A stretch of 53,053 nucleotides of DNA from CAYRFF01 sp964436125 (GTDB taxonomy: Bacteria; Bacteroidota; Bacteroidia; Chitinophagales; Saprospiraceae), in assembly GCA_964436125.1 (NCBI GenBank), contig CAYTBT010000020.1:1-53053 (forward strand), given 5' to 3'. The notes under the pieces are model-generated. The model made no database searches. It saw only the letters and a program-made list of their open reading frames with translations, and was not told the DNA's origin. This document shows positions 50,966 to 53,053 of the stretch, piece after piece (position 1 is the first letter of the stretch; the number at the start of each line of letters is the position of its first letter). The position numbers were made by a program, and so were the translations under genes.

Positions 50966-52300
50966 TTATTGAACTTCTTCTTTCTGAGCCATTGGGAGAT
51001 AGTAAAGGACAACTCTGTTGTTTTTATTCAGATATTTTCTAGCAGCAGCGCGCATATCTTCCCGGCTGACTGCCTTGTATTTCTGAATTTCCTTATTTAT
51101 CATATCGGTATCGTGATAGAATGTATAATACTTGGCAAGGCTAGAAGCGATACCGGCCATTGAAGAATTACTTTCGACAAAGCTGGCTTCAATCTGGTTC
51201 TGGAGCTTCTGATATTCTCTTTCTGAGATTAAGTCAGTCTTGATTTTCTTGATTTCCTCATTCATGGCTACTTCGAGATCGTGGGGATCGACACCCATAT
51301 TGGCAATGCCAAATACGATAGATAAGCCCTCGTCTTCAAGTCCATAAGCAAAGTTGAACACCTGCAGTGCCAATTGCTTTTTATCGACAATATCTCTATA
51401 CATTCTCGAGCTTTCTCCACGACTCAATACACGCGATACCATATCGATTGCATAAAAATCCTCTGAATTCATTTTAGGTGCGCGATAAGCCTCGATCACA
51501 GCCGGTAATTGAATATTATCGTAAATAGTATCTCTGATTTCATGTTGCAAGAGGCCTTCATCGACATCCGGGAATCGCATATCCATAGTTCCCCTTGGGA
51601 TGGGACCAAAATACTTTTTGATTAATTGTTTTGTTTTTTCAATATTGATGTCTCCTGCAATAGTCAGCACCGCATTATTCGGTACGTAAAACATCTTGTA
51701 AAAGTTCTTGTAATTCTCTTCTGTCGCCGCATTGAGGTGAGCCATATAGCCTATGACAGGCCACTTGTATGGATGGTGCTTGAAAGCGCGTTTAAAAATT
51801 TCAATAAATACACTGCCATAAGGTCGGTTTTCAATGCGTTGTCTGCGTTCTTCTTTTACGACCTTGCGCTGTGTCTCAATCCCTACGGAATCGACCTTGG
51901 CATGCATCATACGCTCAGACTCAAGCCATAGACCGAGTGCAAGCTGATTGGAAGGGAGGATTTCATAATAATACGTTCTGTCCTGGGTGGTATTGGCATT
52001 CAAGACACCGCCGGCTTTTTCCACATACTTACTGAATTCTCCGCGGTCGATGTACTTGGACCCTTCAAAGAGCAGATGCTCAAAGAAGTGAGCGAATCCC
52101 GTTCTATTTGGTAGTTCATTCTTAGAGCCCACGTGGTACATCACGCTCACGGCAACAATAGGTGTGCTGTGGTCCTCGTGAAGAATCACGTGCAATCCAT
52201 TGTCAAGATCGTATTCTGTGAAGGAAATTTTATTCATCTGTGCGTAATTTGTGTAAGCTATTGCGCTGACCATTAACAAGCTTGCTATGACAGTTTTCAT
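50966..52300 (-). CDS. M16 family zinc metallopeptidase, catalytic type
   Basis: The 444-residue product has a signal peptide (MKTVIASLLMVSAIAYTNYAQ) and the inverted zinc motif H71-F-F-E74-H75 in GFAHFFEHLLFEG. A distal glutamate for zinc lies in the KEERRQRIEN region near residue 150. The C-terminal half (PAVIEAYRAPKMNSEDFYAID onward) is the inactive-fold partner domain. M16 peptidases degrade short peptides inside a closed chamber. The downstream M16 gene lacks the zinc motif, so the two likely form a heterodimer like MPP or bacterial YmxG-type pairs. A TACATTTG promoter element lies upstream. Confidence 0.95.
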   Translation of the reverse strand: MKTVIASLLMVSAIAYTNYAQMNKISFTEYDLDNGLHVILHEDHSTPIVAVSVMYHVGSKNELPNRTGFAHFFEHLLFEGSKYIDRGEFSKYVEKAGGVLNANTTQDRTYYYEILPSNQLALGLWLESERMMHAKVDSVGIETQRKVVKEERRQRIENRPYGSVFIEIFKRAFKHHPYKWPVIGYMAHLNAATEENYKNFYKMFYVPNNAVLTIAGDINIEKTKQLIKKYFGPIPRGTMDMRFPDVDEGLLQHEIRDTIYDNIQLPAVIEAYRAPKMNSEDFYAIDMVSRVLSRGESSRMYRDIVDKKQLALQVFNFAYGLEDEGLSIVFGIANMGVDPHDLEVAMNEEIKKIKTDLISEREYQKLQNQIEASFVESNSSMAGIASSLAKYYTFYHDTDMINKEIQKYKAVSREDMRAAARKYLNKNNRVVLYYLPMAQKEEVQ

Positions 52301-52369
52301 TATTCAAAAATTTATTCTTGAGAGTGAGAAAACATGGCTCCTCATCCCATCAAATCATTTATGTCGGCG

Positions 52370-52377
52370 CAAATGTA
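52370..52377 (-). promoter_or_regulatory. Promoter -7 element for the M16 pair
   Basis: The minus strand reads TACATTTG, matching TAnnTTTG, 69 bases before the ATG at 52300. Confidence 0.5.
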
Positions 52378-52480
52378 AGAATTTATTCATAAAACTGTGG
52401 AGGCTTTCTATGAATGCCGGAGATTTACCGATAGATGATCTATTATCAGTATAATAGGATGCCTTACGGCAAATATGGAT

Positions 52481-52954
52481 TCAGACCATTTTGTCGGCAC
52501 ATGCTGAACTGGCAAATGCGTCCGGCTTGGCTTTAAAGCAATATCCCATACTTTTTATATATCCCATCGCCTCTTTCAATGCAATATGGGACTCGCATGT
52601 CGGGTCGGTATTGATATCCGCATGAACTTCCAGATCAACGTTTTCCTCGTCGAGAATGGGGCATATTTCATAAGCGACTTCAATGGACTTGGAAACCTCG
52701 AGAATCATTCGCTCTTTAAGGCTGATGTTATGCGCATCCATCACGTCGTGATTGACATACATAAAGCCGCCGCGCTTTTCACGCAGAAAAACAATAACTG
52801 TCGCAAATCTGATGTGATCGGATTTTACCTGCGAGTCGGTGCCGATACACACCTTGAGTTTATATCCTTGCTTTTTTTCGCGCTTAATCGTATCGCGGAC
52901 AAGCTCTGCAAGTGGTTGCTGTAGCGGATGACCGCTGAATGTGTGCCATGGCAT
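52481..52954 (-). CDS. YkuK-like RNase H-fold protein (DUF458)
   Basis: The 157-residue protein matches the DUF458/YkuK family, which has a ribonuclease H-like fold. Conserved acidic sites are in VCIGTDSQVKSDHIRFATVI and in LEVHADINTDPTCESH. The family is common in Firmicutes and some Bacteroidota, is linked by genetics to sporulation or stress in Bacillus, and lacks a proven substrate. The N-terminus WHTFSGHPLQQPLAELVRDTI fits the family start. It is a single gene near the end of the window. Confidence 0.87.
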   Translation of the reverse strand: MPWHTFSGHPLQQPLAELVRDTIKREKKQGYKLKVCIGTDSQVKSDHIRFATVIVFLREKRGGFMYVNHDVMDAHNISLKERMILEVSKSIEVAYEICPILDEENVDLEVHADINTDPTCESHIALKEAMGYIKSMGYCFKAKPDAFASSACADKMV

Positions 52955-53018
52955 AAGATTATAATTTTTTCCAATATACGGATTTTCTTTAATTATTTTA
53001 AAGTTGGTAGAGTAGAGC

Positions 53019-53047
53019 GAGGCGAAAGAACAAATCCACTTCGCCTC
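53019..53047. other. Hairpin at the end of the window
   Basis: GAGGCGAA (53019-53026) pairs perfectly with TTCGCCTC (53040-53047) around a 13-base loop. It lies upstream of the YkuK-like gene. It may be a terminator for a gene beyond the window. Confidence 0.5.
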
Positions 53048-53053
53048 ACCCCC

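Overview
The window is about 53 kb of ordinary chromosomal DNA from a member of the Bacteroidota. The evidence is a PorQ subunit of the type IX secretion system (T9SS), a secreted DUF1501 protein with a T9SS C-terminal sorting domain, DUF1800, DUF6089, an OmpA protein with TSP3 repeats, a Bacteroidota-type long signal peptidase I, and many promoters of the TAnnTTTG type. Moderate GC and the gene set would fit a saprospiral or sphingobacterial lineage, but the family cannot be fixed from this sequence. I see no insertion sequence, prophage, CRISPR array or rRNA. Three tRNA genes are present: Asn-GUU, Val-UAC and Leu-UAA.

Layout. 0.5-7 kb: DUF1800/DUF1501 pair, PfkB-type sugar kinase, tRNA-Asn, DUF697-SHOCT protein and PorQ. 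7-16 kb: flavodoxin and cupin, a dipeptidyl-peptidase IV, TerC, signal peptidase I, and a MoxR ATPase/VWA pair. 16-27.6 kb: a JmjC-like cupin beside a fused PlsC-GNAT (OlsF-like) aminolipid synthase, DUF2269 protein, DHA2 transporter, UvrA, DUF6089 protein, YjbQ, a small tail-anchored protein and an aldo/keto reductase. 27.7-29.5 kb: panD with a permuted papain-like protein and a small ORF. 29.8-33.8 kb: ABC exporter, small membrane protein, outer-membrane barrel and MurB, closely packed. 34-42 kb: an envelope block of MlaD-like protein, amidase, LptD and AsmA-like protein. 42-53 kb: tRNA-Val, GyrB, MarC, phosphatidylserine synthase, tRNA-Leu, OmpA/TSP3, half-size asparaginase, an M16 peptidase pair and a YkuK-like protein.

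Many of the genes serve the cell envelope: export (signal peptidase, PorQ), LPS transport (LptD), lipid movement (MlaD, AsmA), peptidoglycan (MurB, amidase), lipid synthesis (PssA, OlsF-like) and surface anchoring (OmpA).

The most striking unexplained signal is a 13-bp motif, CATTTGCGNAAGC. It occurs ten times with all twelve fixed bases intact, on both strands, inside genes and between them, where about 0.01 would be expected by chance. It resembles the distribution of a DNA uptake or other chromosome-wide marking sequence. A second notable point is that lptD encodes an in-frame signal peptide upstream of its first normal start codon, but that region has no ATG, GTG or TTG.
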